Below are positions 1-9,123 of a stretch of 64,000 nt of DNA, piece after piece. The position numbers and the translations under genes were made by a program. Source of the stretch: Alistipes sp. UBA940 (lineage in GTDB: Bacteria; Bacteroidota; Bacteroidia; Bacteroidales; Rikenellaceae); assembly GCA_002293425.1 (NCBI GenBank), contig DBDE01000043.1, forward strand, positions 26,116 to 90,115, written 5' to 3'. The notes under the pieces were generated by a model. It made no database searches. It was not told the DNA's origin and worked only from the letters and a program-made list of their open reading frames with translations. Positions within the stretch are counted from its first letter, which is position 1. Each line of letters starts with the position of its first letter.

Positions 1-177
1 GAATGCACCGGACGGAGAAACGAGCGGTCTTATAGCTACTGTTATCCGGGTAGACGTTCGTGCTGTAGAAGGTCAGGCTGTAGGCGTAGGAGGTATTGGA
101 TGGGTACTGCGTAGCAGACCAGTAATACCCGAGCGTGCTCTGATCGGAGCCGCCATTGTAGCCTGAAGCTGAGAAGA
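1..177 (-). pseudogene. Orphan C-terminal FISUMP-type cassette A, cut by the window edge
   Basis: Read on the minus strand this encodes the end of a FISUMP/C-type-lectin-like domain: SASGYNGG, then GYYWSAT, PSNTSYAY and finally RFSVRCI. The same domain type ends the DGR target at 36393. No N-terminal domain, signal peptide or promoter precedes it. It follows the ffh stop codon directly and happens to be in the ffh frame. It pairs with cassette B at 60293-60472: long stretches are base-identical and the differences are clustered. Its own end lies outside the window. It may be a silent donor cassette, a variable-repeat copy or a gene remnant. Confidence 0.7.
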
Positions 178-190
178 AGAGGGTGGAGCG

Positions 191-1510
191 TCATTTCCGG
201 CGCAGGGCATTCATAGCCCCCTTAGCACCCATCCCGACCACCGACTTCATCATCTTGCGGCTCTGCTCGAACTGCTTGATCAGTCGATTGACATCCTCGG
301 TCGAGTTGCCACTGCCGCGGGCTATCCGCTCGCGCCGCGAAGCATTGAGCGACGCAGGATTCTCGCGCTCAAACGGCGTCATCGAACCGATTATGGCCTC
401 GGTCTGCTTAAAAATGTCGTCCGAAATCTCGACATCACGCATCGCCTTACCCACCCCCGGGATCATCGACATCAAATCCTTCATATTGCCCATCCGCTTC
501 ACCTGGGCTATCTGGTCGAGAAAATCGTTGAAGTCGAACTGGTCTTTGTAAAGTTTCTTGCGCGTCCGTCGCGCCTCCACCTCGTCGTACTGCTCCTGAG
601 CGCGCTCCACCAGCGACACCACGTCGCCCATCCCCAAAATGCGGTCGGCCATTCGCTCGGGATGGAACACCTGTAAGGCGTCCATCTTTTCGCCCGCCGA
701 AATGAATTTCAAGGGTTTATTGACCACCGAGCGAATGGAGATAGCCGCCCCGCCGCGGGTGTCGCCGTCCAATTTGGTGAGCACGACCCCGTCGAAATCC
801 AGCCGGTCATTGAACTCGCGCGCGGTGTTGACGGCATCCTGGCCCGTCATCGAGTCGACCACAAAGAGCGTCTCCGAGGGTTTAACGGCATTTTTGATCG
901 CCGCAATCTCGTTCATCATCGCCTCGTCGACCGCCAAACGACCCGCCGTGTCGATTATGACGGTGTTTATCGACTTCGAGCGGGCATATTTAATCCCATT
1001 CTCAGCAATCTGCACCGGGTCCTTCGTCTCCTCCGAATAGACCTCCACCCCGACCCCTTCGCCGAGGATCTTCAACTGCTCGATAGCCGCCGGACGGTAC
1101 ACGTCGCCCGCCACAAGCAGCACCTGCCGCCCTTTTTTCTTTATCATCGCGGCCAGCTTGCCCGAAAAGGTGGTCTTGCCCGAGCCCTGCAAACCCGCAA
1201 TAAGCACGACCGCAGGATTGCCCGTCAGGTTAATATCCACCGCCTGGCCGCCCATCAGAACGGCCAACTCGTCGCGAACGATCTTGGTGAGCATCTGCCC
1301 TGGCTTCACGGCCGTCAGCACATTCTCGCCCAGGGCCTTTTGCTTCACCGTGTCGACAAAGGTCTTGGCAATCTTGTAGTTCACGTCGGCATCGACCAGC
1401 GCGCGCCGTATCTCTTTGAGGGTCTCGGCAATGTTGATCTCGGTGATGCGACCCTCGCCCTTCAACACCTTGAAGGAGCGTTCCAGTTTATCTGTTAAAT
1501 TCTCAAACAT
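191..1510 (-). CDS. ffh: Signal recognition particle protein Ffh (SRP54)
   Basis: SRP GTPase that binds 4.5S RNA and signal sequences of nascent membrane proteins and delivers ribosomes to FtsY at the inner membrane. The NG domain shows the P-loop GLQGSGKTT (about residues 108-116), DTAGRLAVDE and TKLDGD. The C-terminal M domain is methionine-rich (MGNMKDLMSMIPGVGKAM), as expected for signal-peptide binding. The length of 439 residues is normal. The ATG start is followed by the usual helical N domain (MFENLTDKLERSFKVLKGEG). Orphan cassette A begins straight after the stop, which is unusual for this gene. Confidence 0.97.
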   Translation of the reverse strand: MFENLTDKLERSFKVLKGEGRITEINIAETLKEIRRALVDADVNYKIAKTFVDTVKQKALGENVLTAVKPGQMLTKIVRDELAVLMGGQAVDINLTGNPAVVLIAGLQGSGKTTFSGKLAAMIKKKGRQVLLVAGDVYRPAAIEQLKILGEGVGVEVYSEETKDPVQIAENGIKYARSKSINTVIIDTAGRLAVDEAMMNEIAAIKNAVKPSETLFVVDSMTGQDAVNTAREFNDRLDFDGVVLTKLDGDTRGGAAISIRSVVNKPLKFISAGEKMDALQVFHPERMADRILGMGDVVSLVERAQEQYDEVEARRTRKKLYKDQFDFNDFLDQIAQVKRMGNMKDLMSMIPGVGKAMRDVEISDDIFKQTEAIIGSMTPFERENPASLNASRRERIARGSGNSTEDVNRLIKQFEQSRKMMKSVVGMGAKGAMNALRRK

Positions 1511-1545
1511 ATATACTCAATTACGAATTACGAGTTAGCCACCGG

Positions 1546-2376
1546 CTATGCAACGTAAAAATCAACAACTGCAAAGATAGAGAAAATCACGCTCGCCGCA
1601 CCATTCACCCAGTCGAATGGCAACCGCAGGCGCGTGTGCTGCAAAATCAAAAGGGCCAAAAACACTCCCGCACCCACCCAATAAACCGTCCCGCGAGCCG
1701 TGTACAACCCGAACATCACGACACAATAAGCCGTCAAAACGTGAAGCAACACACTCACGACCTGCGCCCCGCGATCGCCCAGGCGCGCCGGAACCGAGTG
1801 CAGCCCATTAGCGCGGTCGAACTCGCGATCGGCACGCGCATAGAGAATATCGAACCCCGCAACCCACGTCATCACCCCCGCACCGAGCACCAAAATTGCC
1901 AATCCCACCGAGCCCGTAACAGCCATATACGCCCCCACCGGAGCCATAGCCAGCCCCACGCCCAGCACCACGTGGCTCCACGCCGTGAACCGCTTGGTGT
2001 AGCTGTAGCCCAAAATGACAAACAGCGCGACCGGAGCCAAAACCGCCGTCGAAAAGTTGATAAAACAAGCACAAAGCACAAAAAGCGCGGCATTGACCGC
2101 CACAAACCACCGCGCCGCACGCACCGTCACTATCCCCCGCGGTATCTCGCGCCGCAAAGTGCGCGGATTAGCCCCGTCCACATCCCTATCCACCAACCGG
2201 TTGAACCCCATAGCGGCATTGCGCGCAAAAACCATTGCGGCCACCATCAGCAAAAGCACCCGCCAATCGAAAACCCCGCCCCCGAACCGCAACGCATAAA
2301 CATAGCCCACCGCGGCAAACGGTAGCGCGAAAACGGTGTGCCCGAAGCGCACCAATCTGAAAAACTTGCCAATCAT
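1546..2376 (-). CDS. UbiA-family prenyltransferase (4-hydroxybenzoate/MqnP-like)
   Basis: Integral membrane prenyltransferase that would attach a polyprenyl chain to an aromatic ring in quinone synthesis. Both UbiA aspartate motifs are visible: NRLVDRDVD and YARADREFD. About eight hydrophobic segments fill the 276 residues. The frame stays open upstream into lepA antisense, but the start MIGKFFRLVRF at 2376 gives the family length and sits behind a minus-strand -7-like box (TAACTTCG). Homologues in this phylum are often the MqnP of the futalosine menaquinone pathway. The substrate cannot be read from sequence, so MqnP is an inference. Confidence 0.85.
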   Translation of the reverse strand: MIGKFFRLVRFGHTVFALPFAAVGYVYALRFGGGVFDWRVLLLMVAAMVFARNAAMGFNRLVDRDVDGANPRTLRREIPRGIVTVRAARWFVAVNAALFVLCACFINFSTAVLAPVALFVILGYSYTKRFTAWSHVVLGVGLAMAPVGAYMAVTGSVGLAILVLGAGVMTWVAGFDILYARADREFDRANGLHSVPARLGDRGAQVVSVLLHVLTAYCVVMFGLYTARGTVYWVGAGVFLALLILQHTRLRLPFDWVNGAASVIFSIFAVVDFYVA

Positions 2377-2415
2377 AAGCCGCGAAGTTACTAAAAATTT
2401 GCGTACTTTTGCGAA
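2377..2415. promoter_or_regulatory. Compact divergent promoter, ubiA-like / lepA
   Basis: Only 39 bp separate the two start codons. On the plus strand TACTTTTG (2404-2411) matches the Bacteroidota -7 consensus TAnnTTTG and lies 4 bp before the lepA ATG, so the lepA transcript would be leaderless or nearly so. On the minus strand TAACTTCG lies shortly before the prenyltransferase ATG. Confidence 0.65.
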
Positions 2416-4191
2416 ATGAAAAATATTCGCAATTTCTGCATCATTGCACATATAGACCACGGGAAGAGTACTCTGGCGGACAGGCTGTTGGACGAGACGA
2501 AGACTATTTCGGAGCGGGAGAAGCAAGCGCAGGTGCTCGACGATATGGAACTCGAGCGCGAGAAAGGCATAACGATCAAGTCCCACGCCATTCAGATGGA
2601 CTATGGCGAGTACACCCTCAATTTGATAGACACCCCGGGCCACGTCGACTTTTCGTACGAGGTTTCGCGCGCCATCGCTTCGTGCGAGGGGGCGTTGCTG
2701 GTGGTCGACGCCACGCAGGGCATTCAGGCGCAAACCATTTCGAACCTCTATCTGGCCCTCGGTAACGATTTGGAGATTATTCCGGTGGTGAACAAGATAG
2801 ATATGGAGGCGGCGATGACCGACGAGGTGAAGGACCAGATAGTCGACCTGCTGGGGTGCGACAGGGACGATATTCTGGAAGTATCTGCCAAAACGGGACA
2901 AGGAGTAAAGGATGTGCTGGAAGCGATTGTGGCGCGCATTCCGGCTCCGAAAGGGGACGAAAATGCACCTTTGCAGGCGTTGATTTTCGACAGCGTTTTC
3001 AACTCTTTTCGCGGGATCATCGCCTATTTCCGGATCGTCAACGGCACTCTGCGCAAAGGCGACAGAGTTAAGTTTTTCAGCACCGGAAGCGAGTACGACG
3101 CCGACGAGATAGGGGTGCTGAAGCTCAAGCCGGCACCGCGGGACGAGCTGCGGGCAGGCGACGTGGGCTACATCATTTCGGGCATCAAAAACTCGGTCGA
3201 CGTGAAGGTGGGTGACACCATAACCCACGTTGCGAGGCCGTGCAGCGAGGCTATTGCGGGATTCGAGGATGTCAAGCCGATGGTCTTTGCGGGGGTCTAT
3301 CCGGTGGAGACCGACGAGTATGAAGATTTGCGCGCTTCGTTGGAAAAGCTCAAGCTGAACGACGCCTCGCTGACGTTCGAGCCCGAGAGTTCGCTCGCTT
3401 TGGGCTTTGGGTTCAGGTGCGGTTTTTTGGGGTTATTGCATTTGGAGATAATTCAGGAGCGGCTCTATCGCGAGTTCGATATGGACGTCATCACCACCGT
3501 GCCCAACGTTTCGTATCGCATCACGACGACCAAAGGACAGGTGCTGGATGTGCACAATCCGAGCGGACTGCCCGAGCCGAACTATATCGAAAAGATAGAG
3601 GAACCCTATATTCTGGCGCAAATTATCACCAAGACCGACTATCTGGGCAACGTCATAAAACTGTGTATGGACAAGCGGGGGGTGATGGTCAACCAGACTT
3701 TTCTGACGCAGGAGCGGGTGGAGATAAACTTCGAGATGCCGCTGAGTGAAATTGTGTTCGATTTCTACGATAAGTTGAAGAGCATTTCGCGCGGTTATGC
3801 CTCGTTCGATTATCACCGGACGGACTATAAGGCGTCGAAGTTGGCCAAGCTCGACATTTTGCTGAACGGCGAGCCGGTGGATGCTTTGAGTTCGCTGATC
3901 TATGTCGACCACGCGTACGATTTCGGCCGTAAAATGTGCGAAAAGCTCAAAGAGTTGATACCGCGCCAGCAGTTCGACGTGGCGATTCAAGCGGCCATCG
4001 GGGCGAAGATAATTGCCCGCGAAACGGTGAAGGCGGTGAGAAAAGATGTGACGGCAAAGTGTTACGGGGGCGACATAACCCGCAAGCGCAAGTTGCTCGA
4101 AAAGCAAAAGAAGGGCAAGAAGCGGATGCGCCAGGTGGGCAATGTGGAGGTTCCGCAGGAAGCATTTTTGGCCGTGTTGAAGATGGATTAA
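2416..4191 (+). CDS. lepA: Elongation factor 4 (LepA) GTPase
   Basis: Ribosome-bound translational GTPase of the EF-G group, linked to ribosome back-translocation or 30S assembly. The N-terminal G domain has AHIDHGKST (G1), a [12 protein letters not shown] switch and NKID (G4). The C-terminal LepA-specific domain is intact, with the basic stretch [19 protein letters not shown] and AFLAVLKMD at the end. The length of 591 residues is close to the usual 595-600. The ATG follows the -7 box so closely that no Shine-Dalgarno sequence fits. Confidence 0.97.
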   Translation: MKNIRNFCIIAHIDHGKSTLADRLLDETKTISEREKQAQVLDDMELEREKGITIKSHAIQMDYGEYTLNLIDTPGHVDFSYEVSRAIASCEGALLVVDATQGIQAQTISNLYLALGNDLEIIPVVNKIDMEAAMTDEVKDQIVDLLGCDRDDILEVSAKTGQGVKDVLEAIVARIPAPKGDENAPLQALIFDSVFNSFRGIIAYFRIVNGTLRKGDRVKFFSTGSEYDADEIGVLKLKPAPRDELRAGDVGYIISGIKNSVDVKVGDTITHVARPCSEAIAGFEDVKPMVFAGVYPVETDEYEDLRASLEKLKLNDASLTFEPESSLALGFGFRCGFLGLLHLEIIQERLYREFDMDVITTVPNVSYRITTTKGQVLDVHNPSGLPEPNYIEKIEEPYILAQIITKTDYLGNVIKLCMDKRGVMVNQTFLTQERVEINFEMPLSEIVFDFYDKLKSISRGYASFDYHRTDYKASKLAKLDILLNGEPVDALSSLIYVDHAYDFGRKMCEKLKELIPRQQFDVAIQAAIGAKIIARETVKAVRKDVTAKCYGGDITRKRKLLEKQKKGKKRMRQVGNVEVPQEAFLAVLKMD

Positions 4192-4403
4192 AATATAATT
4201 AGAGTATAAACGCTTTTCTTCAAACGAACTCACGACCGTTGATTTTCAACGGGTTCAGTAAAAGAAAAGGTTGTCTACTCGAAGATGGCTTTGGCATTTC
4301 ACGTGCCGAGGCTACTTCGGGCGTGGGGCAGTCTTTCTTTTGCTGGGCTCGTGAGGCCTGTTTGTTGGGGACTGCTTCCACGTCCATTTTTCGAAAGACG
4401 AAA
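4192..4403 (+). other. lepA-uvrB intergenic region with two hairpins
   Basis: This 212-bp gap holds no convincing gene. It contains a perfect hairpin, CCGTTGA-ttt-TCAACGG (4236-4252), without a U-run. Just before uvrB the sequence from about 4384 to 4408 can pair CCATTTTTCG with CGAAAATGG, which would fold the uvrB start codon into a stem. The uvrB frame stays open across most of the gap, but the extra residues do not look like UvrB. Confidence 0.4.
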
Positions 4404-6389
4404 ATGGATTTCAAACTCGTGTCGGAATACCGGCCGACGGGCGATCAACCCGAGGCTATCGAGCAGTTGGTTTCTGCCATAAAAAGCGGAAGTCAGCACA
4501 GTACCCTATTGGGTGTGACGGGCTCGGGCAAGACCTTCACGGTGGCTAATGTGGTCGCTCGGCTCAATCGCCCGACCATTGTCCTCAGTCATAATAAAAC
4601 TCTGGCCGCTCAGCTCTACACCGAATTTAAGGGTTTCTTCCCCGAAAATGCGGTCGAGTATTTCGTGTCGTACTATGACTATTATCAGCCCGAAGCCTAT
4701 CTGCCCACCAGCGATACCTATATAGAGAAGGACCTGCAAATCAACGACGAGATCGACAAAATGCGCCTGCGTGCCACGGCCAGCCTGATGTCGGGACGCA
4801 GGGACGTTATAGTGGTCGCTTCCGTGAGCTGTATTTACGGCATCGGCAATCCGGAGGATTTCGAGGCCAACATAGTCGAGCTGCGGGTTGGAGACGTGGT
4901 GCCGAGGAAGAAGCTGTTGTACAATCTGGTCGATATTCTTTATACCCGAACGGAGAAAGATTTGACCCCTGCCACTTTTCGGGTGACGGGCGAGGCTATC
5001 GACGTGATGATGGCGTTCGGTGAGATGGCTGTCAGGCTCGATTTTTTCGACGACGAGTTGGAGGCCATCTATCGCATCGACCCCGCGACTGGAGAGCGGT
5101 TAGAGAAGCTGGACAGCGTTCGTGTGTCGCCCGCCAATCTGTTCGTCACCACCAAGGAAAAGACCCAAAGCGCGATAAAGCAGATCCAGCTGGACCTCGG
5201 CGAGCAGATAGCTTTCTTCGAGTCGCAGGGCAAGATGATGGAGGCGCAACGGCTCAAACAGCGCACCGAGTTCGACCTCGAAATGATAAAGGAGCTGGGC
5301 TATTGTTCGGGCATCGAGAACTATTCGCGCTATTTCGACGGTCGCCAGCCCGGGGTTCCGCCGTTTTGCCTGCTCAACTATTTTCCGAAGGATTATTTGA
5401 TGGTTGTGGACGAGAGCCACGTGACGTTGCCGCAGGTGAGGGCGATGTATGGCGGCGACAGGGCGCGCAAGGAGAACCTGGTGGAGTATGGTTTTCGGCT
5501 TCCGGCGGCGCGCGACAACCGGCCGCTGAAGTTCGACGAGTTTGAGCGCATTGCCGGAACATCCATCTATGTCAGTGCCACGCCGGCCGACTATGAGCTC
5601 ATCAAATCCGAGGGCGTCGTCGTGGAGCAGGTGGTGAGGCCGACGGGCGTGGTCGACCCGCCCATTCAGGTGCGCACGACCGACAACCAGATAGACAATC
5701 TGATCGAGGAGATACAGTTGCGGGCCGAGAAGGGCGAGAAAGTTCTGGTCGCCACCCTCACCAAGCGGATGGCCGAGGAGCTGTCGAAATATTTCGACCG
5801 GATAGGCATCCGTAACCGCTATATCCACTCGGAGGTGGAGACGCTCGACAGGATACGCATTCTCGAAGAGCTCAGGGCCGATGTTTTCGATGTGTTGATC
5901 GGGGTGAACCTGCTTCGCGAGGGGTTGGACCTGCCGGAGGTGTCGCTGGTGGCGGTGATGGATGCCGACAAGGAGGGCTTTCTGCGCAACACGCGCTCCA
6001 TAACCCAGATTGCGGGTCGTGCGGCGCGTCACGCGGGCGGCACGGTGATACTCTATGCCGAGCGGCGCACCGACTCGATCCGCGAAGCCATTTCGGAGAG
6101 CAACCGTCGGCGCGAGAAGCAGATCGCCTACAATATGCGCAACCGGATAGTGCCTCAGGCGGCGGTGAAACGCTCCTCTTCGGGCGATTTTGTCTACGAC
6201 TTTTCGGGCGGCGAGCAGGTGCGTGTCGCGGCCGACGTGGGGATGGAGTATGGCTCGACGGGCGAGTTGGAGAAGGCTGTTGCCGCCGCCCGTCAGGAGA
6301 TGGAAAAGGCGGCTAAGGAGCTCGACTTCGCGGCTGCCGCCCGCCATCGCAACCGAATGTACGAGTTGCAGGAAAAGCTGGGGAAATAA
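4404..6389 (+). CDS. uvrB: Excinuclease ABC subunit UvrB
   Basis: Damage-verification helicase of nucleotide excision repair; it loads with UvrA and recruits UvrC. Visible are the Walker A LGVTGSGKTFT, the beta-hairpin region YYDYYQPEAYLP, the DESHVTLPQ motif, helicase motifs near QIAGRAARH, and the C-terminal UVR domain (EKAAKELDFAAAARHRNRMYELQEKL region). The chosen start MDFKLVSEYRPTGDQPEAI gives 661 residues; the open frame extends to 4239, but that part does not resemble UvrB. It overlaps the GtrA gene by one base (TAATG), so the two are probably co-transcribed. Confidence 0.96.
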   Translation: MDFKLVSEYRPTGDQPEAIEQLVSAIKSGSQHSTLLGVTGSGKTFTVANVVARLNRPTIVLSHNKTLAAQLYTEFKGFFPENAVEYFVSYYDYYQPEAYLPTSDTYIEKDLQINDEIDKMRLRATASLMSGRRDVIVVASVSCIYGIGNPEDFEANIVELRVGDVVPRKKLLYNLVDILYTRTEKDLTPATFRVTGEAIDVMMAFGEMAVRLDFFDDELEAIYRIDPATGERLEKLDSVRVSPANLFVTTKEKTQSAIKQIQLDLGEQIAFFESQGKMMEAQRLKQRTEFDLEMIKELGYCSGIENYSRYFDGRQPGVPPFCLLNYFPKDYLMVVDESHVTLPQVRAMYGGDRARKENLVEYGFRLPAARDNRPLKFDEFERIAGTSIYVSATPADYELIKSEGVVVEQVVRPTGVVDPPIQVRTTDNQIDNLIEEIQLRAEKGEKVLVATLTKRMAEELSKYFDRIGIRNRYIHSEVETLDRIRILEELRADVFDVLIGVNLLREGLDLPEVSLVAVMDADKEGFLRNTRSITQIAGRAARHAGGTVILYAERRTDSIREAISESNRRREKQIAYNMRNRIVPQAAVKRSSSGDFVYDFSGGEQVRVAADVGMEYGSTGELEKAVAAARQEMEKAAKELDFAAAARHRNRMYELQEKLGK

Positions 6390-6868
6390 TGATTGATTTT
6401 TTGACCGGACTTGTGGATTGCTTCTACGTTGCGCCGTTGCGAAAGGTTTTGTCGCGCCGCACGTTCCGCTATTTGGCGTGCGGAGGCATCAATTGGGTGG
6501 TGAGCACGGCGGTCTATTGGGTGGCGTTCAATGTGTTGTTTGCCAAGAGCAATCTGGATTTGGGGTGGTCGATAGTCGTCTCGCCCTACATCGCAGCGTT
6601 GGGCGTTTCGCTTCCGGTGTCGTTCGCGTTGGGCTTTTGGATGCAGAAGAACATCAGCTTCCGTTCGTCGCCGTTGCGCGACGGGGTGCAGTTGTGGCGA
6701 TATTTTCTGGCGGCATTGGTTGCGCTGGTCATCACATACGGGCTGGAAAAACTGTTCGTCGAGGTGTGGCACATCTACCCCACGGTGGCATTTATGGTAA
6801 TATATCTCATCACTGCCGCGACGGGTTTCGTTATCCAGAAATATTTCACATTCAGGGGTTCGGAATAG
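6389..6868 (+). CDS. GtrA-family membrane protein
   Basis: Small integral membrane protein of 159 residues with four hydrophobic segments, typical of the GtrA family, whose members are thought to move polyprenyl-phosphate-linked sugars across the inner membrane. Family-like features are FRYLACGGINWVVSTAVYW near the N-terminus and FVIQKYFTFR at the C-terminus. It starts in the stop codon of uvrB and its 3' end overlaps the convergent deaminase gene by 17 bp. No glycosyltransferase partner is adjacent. Confidence 0.85.
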   Translation: MIDFLTGLVDCFYVAPLRKVLSRRTFRYLACGGINWVVSTAVYWVAFNVLFAKSNLDLGWSIVVSPYIAALGVSLPVSFALGFWMQKNISFRSSPLRDGVQLWRYFLAALVALVITYGLEKLFVEVWHIYPTVAFMVIYLITAATGFVIQKYFTFRGSE

Positions 6869-7292
6869 GGTCGATTTTTTTCACCTCTATGCCTATTCGG
6901 GCGAGCAGTTTTATTCCGTCGTCGGAGTGGTAACTGTCCTGATAGACCACGCGGCGGATTCCGGCCTGGATGATGAGCTTTGAGCACTCCAGGCAGGGCG
7001 ATGCGGTGATGTAGAGCGTGGCCCCGTTGCAGTTGTTGGCACTTTTGGCGACTTTGGTTATGGCGTTGGCTTCGGCGTGCAGAACGTAGGGCTTGGTTTT
7101 GCCGGTCTCGTCTTCGCAGATGTTTTCGAAGCCGCTGGGGGTGCCGTTGTAGCCGTCGGAGATTATCATTTTGTCCTTCACGATGAGCGCGCCCACCTGA
7201 CGGCGAACGCAATAAGAGTTCTCGGCCCAGATGCGCGCCATACGGATGTATCGAATGTCGAGTTGATGCTGTTTGTTCTCTTCGTAATTCAT
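6852..7292 (-). CDS. dCMP/cytidine deaminase-family protein (ComEB-like)
   Basis: Zinc-dependent deaminase of 146 residues. The zinc site is complete: HAEANAI (His plus the catalytic Glu) and PCLECSKLI (two Cys). The substrate-side motif GYNGTPSGF is typical of dCMP deaminases that supply dUMP for thymidylate synthesis. The ATG overlaps the tsaB stop (ATGA), so it is translated from the same transcript as tsaB. Confidence 0.9.
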   Translation of the reverse strand: MNYEENKQHQLDIRYIRMARIWAENSYCVRRQVGALIVKDKMIISDGYNGTPSGFENICEDETGKTKPYVLHAEANAITKVAKSANNCNGATLYITASPCLECSKLIIQAGIRRVVYQDSYHSDDGIKLLARIGIEVKKIDPIPNP

Positions 7293-7960
7293 TTCTTCGA
7301 TGTTGTTATGATGAAGTCCTTTAAGTAGAAGGGCTCAAAGTAAGCCACATCCTCGAAATTGCCAGCCATAAAAGCCTGTTCGGCCAGCCTCGCCATTCCT
7401 CTTGCCGATGCCCGAACGTCCACGAACTTCGCCCACGGCAGCACCTCTCGACACTTCTCGGCCCCGTCGCCGAAGATGTAGACATCCGCGCCTCGGTACT
7501 CCGCAAAACCCTCCTCGGTGATGATTTTGGCCTCCACCTCGGTCACCGCCCGCCCCGCTCCGTCGAACACCTGGCAGTAGACCTCCATCCGGCGCGCGTC
7601 GATCATTGGGATGAACATTTTTTCGTCTCCCCCCGCCCCCCCCGCGGGGGAGACGATGGCTTGCAAGCAAGCCAAAGAGTTGATCCCTATCAACGGAATA
7701 CCCAGCCCATAGCACAGCCCCTTGGCCAGCGAAACCCCGATGCGCAGACCGGTGTACGACCCGGGGCCCTTGCTCACCGCAACGGCGCTCAGCTCAGTGG
7801 GCGAAATACCTTCCGACGCCAAAACCTCGGCAACATACGCCGCGGCCAATCGGGCGTGGTCGCGCTGTGAACTTTCACGCAGGGCAACCGTCTCGCCCCC
7901 GCGCGCCAACCCCACCGAGCAGATGTCGGTGCCGGTCTCTATGCAAAGTATATTGCCCAT
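7289..7960 (-). CDS. tsaB: tRNA threonylcarbamoyladenosine synthesis protein TsaB
   Basis: Partner of TsaD in forming t6A37 on ANN-decoding tRNAs. The ASKHA fold shows ILCIETGTDICSVGL at the N-terminus, GPGSYTGLRIGVSLAKGL and PMIDARRMEVY. The start at 7960 gives 223 residues, the family norm; the longer upstream frame runs across the smpB promoter and is not used. A GC-rich double-hairpin element (7624-7674) lies inside the gene and encodes the loop ending SPAGGAGGDEK without breaking the frame. It shares a palindromic promoter with smpB. Confidence 0.93.
   Translation of the reverse strand: MGNILCIETGTDICSVGLARGGETVALRESSQRDHARLAAAYVAEVLASEGISPTELSAVAVSKGPGSYTGLRIGVSLAKGLCYGLGIPLIGINSLACLQAIVSPAGGAGGDEKMFIPMIDARRMEVYCQVFDGAGRAVTEVEAKIITEEGFAEYRGADVYIFGDGAEKCREVLPWAKFVDVRASARGMARLAEQAFMAGNFEDVAYFEPFYLKDFIITTSKK
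7624..7674. repeat. GC-rich double-hairpin element inside tsaB
   Basis: Two adjacent palindromes: CGTCTCCCCC (7624-7633) pairs with GGGGGAGACG (7646-7655), then TGGCTTGC pairs with GCAAGCCA (7657-7674). The same architecture recurs at 19150, 49766, 52753 and 63491. Here it forms part of a coding loop. Confidence 0.75.
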
Positions 7961-7966
7961 AGTGTC

Positions 7967-7997
7967 CCGCAAAGGTAATAATTTTGTACCTTTGCGG
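7967..7997. promoter_or_regulatory. Palindromic bidirectional promoter, tsaB / smpB
   Basis: CCGCAAAGGTA (7967-7977) and TACCTTTGCGG (7987-7997) form a perfect 11-bp inverted repeat. Each arm contains a -7 box TACCTTTG, one per direction, 8-9 bp before the smpB and tsaB start codons. Confidence 0.75.
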
Positions 7998-8002
7998 TAG
8001 CA

Positions 8003-8449
8003 ATGAGCGACCAGAAAAACATAAATATTCGGAATAAGCGCGCCACGTTCGACTATGAAATCATCGAAGAGTGGACGGCGGGCATCGTGCTGACCGGCAC
8101 CGAGATCAAGTCTATCCGGCTTGGCAAGGCGTCGCTGGTGGACAGCTATTGCTTTTTCCAGAACGGCGAGCTGTGGGTTCGCGGGGTGAATATTTCGCTC
8201 TACCATTGGGGTTCGTACAACAACCATCAGCCCAAGCGCGACCGGAAACTGCTGTTGAACGCCAAGGAATTGCGCAAGTTGGAGCGCGCGAGCCAGGATG
8301 TGGGGCTGACAATCGTTGCGCTCAGGCTGTTTATCAACGACCGAGGCCTTGCAAAATTGGTCATCGGGCTGGCTCGCGGGCGTAAGAGTTACGACAAACG
8401 CCAGCATCTCAAAGAGAAGGACGCTAAACGTGAAATGGAACGATTATGA
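8003..8449 (+). CDS. smpB: SsrA-binding protein SmpB
   Basis: Binds tmRNA and brings it to stalled ribosomes for trans-translation. The 148-residue protein shows the OB-fold motif [12 protein letters not shown], the G-TEIKSIR motif and the C-terminal basic tail [20 protein letters not shown], all diagnostic. It overlaps plsY by four bases (ATGA). No tmRNA gene was recognised in the window. Confidence 0.97.
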   Translation: MSDQKNINIRNKRATFDYEIIEEWTAGIVLTGTEIKSIRLGKASLVDSYCFFQNGELWVRGVNISLYHWGSYNNHQPKRDRKLLLNAKELRKLERASQDVGLTIVALRLFINDRGLAKLVIGLARGRKSYDKRQHLKEKDAKREMERL

Positions 8450-9123
8450 TAGTTTCGATTATTGCTTTGGTCATCGCGGGATATCTGCTGGGGTCGATCC
8501 CGAGCGCGGTTTGGATCGGTAAGCACTTCTACGGGGTCGACATTCGCGAGCACGGGAGCCGCAATGCCGGCACGACCAATATGCTCAGGGTGCTGGGTCG
8601 TCGGGCGGCTTTGCCGGTCTTTGTCATCGACTTTTTGAAGGGCTTCGTGGCGGTTTCGCTTTCGGTTTTGGTGGCCTATTTGCCGCAGTTTTCGGCGGGG
8701 GGCGAATATGGGGTGAATGGGATATATTTGCTGAAGGTGGGGTTGGTGATTGTGGCTGTGTTGGGTCACATTTTTCCGATTTTTGCGGGCTTTAAGGGCG
8801 GAAAGGGCGTTGCGACGTTGGCTGGGGCGGTTATGGGTGTCGATCCGTCTTCGGTTTTGTTGTGTTTGGCGGTTTGGGTGGTGGTGTTGGTTATGAGCAA
8901 TTATGTTTCGTTGTCGTCGATTGTTGCGGGGTGCAGTTTTCCGGTTTTCATTTTGGTTTCGCCTAAGACCAATCACGTTTTGACGCTTATTATTTTCTCT
9001 TTTGTGGTTGCGATATTGCTGGTTGTTACCCATCGCAAGAACATTTCGCGCCTCGTTGCCGGCACCGAGAACAAGATCTACATTTGGCGCAAACGACCGC
9101 CTACTTCCCGACCAACGGCTTGA
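8446..9123 (+). CDS. plsY: Acyl-phosphate:glycerol-3-phosphate acyltransferase PlsY
   Basis: Inner-membrane enzyme making lysophosphatidate from acyl-phosphate. The three PlsY motifs are present: [27 protein letters not shown] and [10 protein letters not shown]. Hydrophobic segments fit the five-helix topology, and 225 residues is a usual length. The last 23 bp overlap the convergent Bro-N gene. Confidence 0.95.
   Translation: MIVSIIALVIAGYLLGSIPSAVWIGKHFYGVDIREHGSRNAGTTNMLRVLGRRAALPVFVIDFLKGFVAVSLSVLVAYLPQFSAGGEYGVNGIYLLKVGLVIVAVLGHIFPIFAGFKGGKGVATLAGAVMGVDPSSVLLCLAVWVVVLVMSNYVSLSSIVAGCSFPVFILVSPKTNHVLTLIIFSFVVAILLVVTHRKNISRLVAGTENKIYIWRKRPPTSRPTA

Noticed and set aside
2377..3228. Open frame extending the prenyltransferase gene upstream by about 280 codons
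   Set aside because: It is antisense to lepA, has no UbiA-like features, and the ATG at 2376 follows a promoter-like box and gives the family length.
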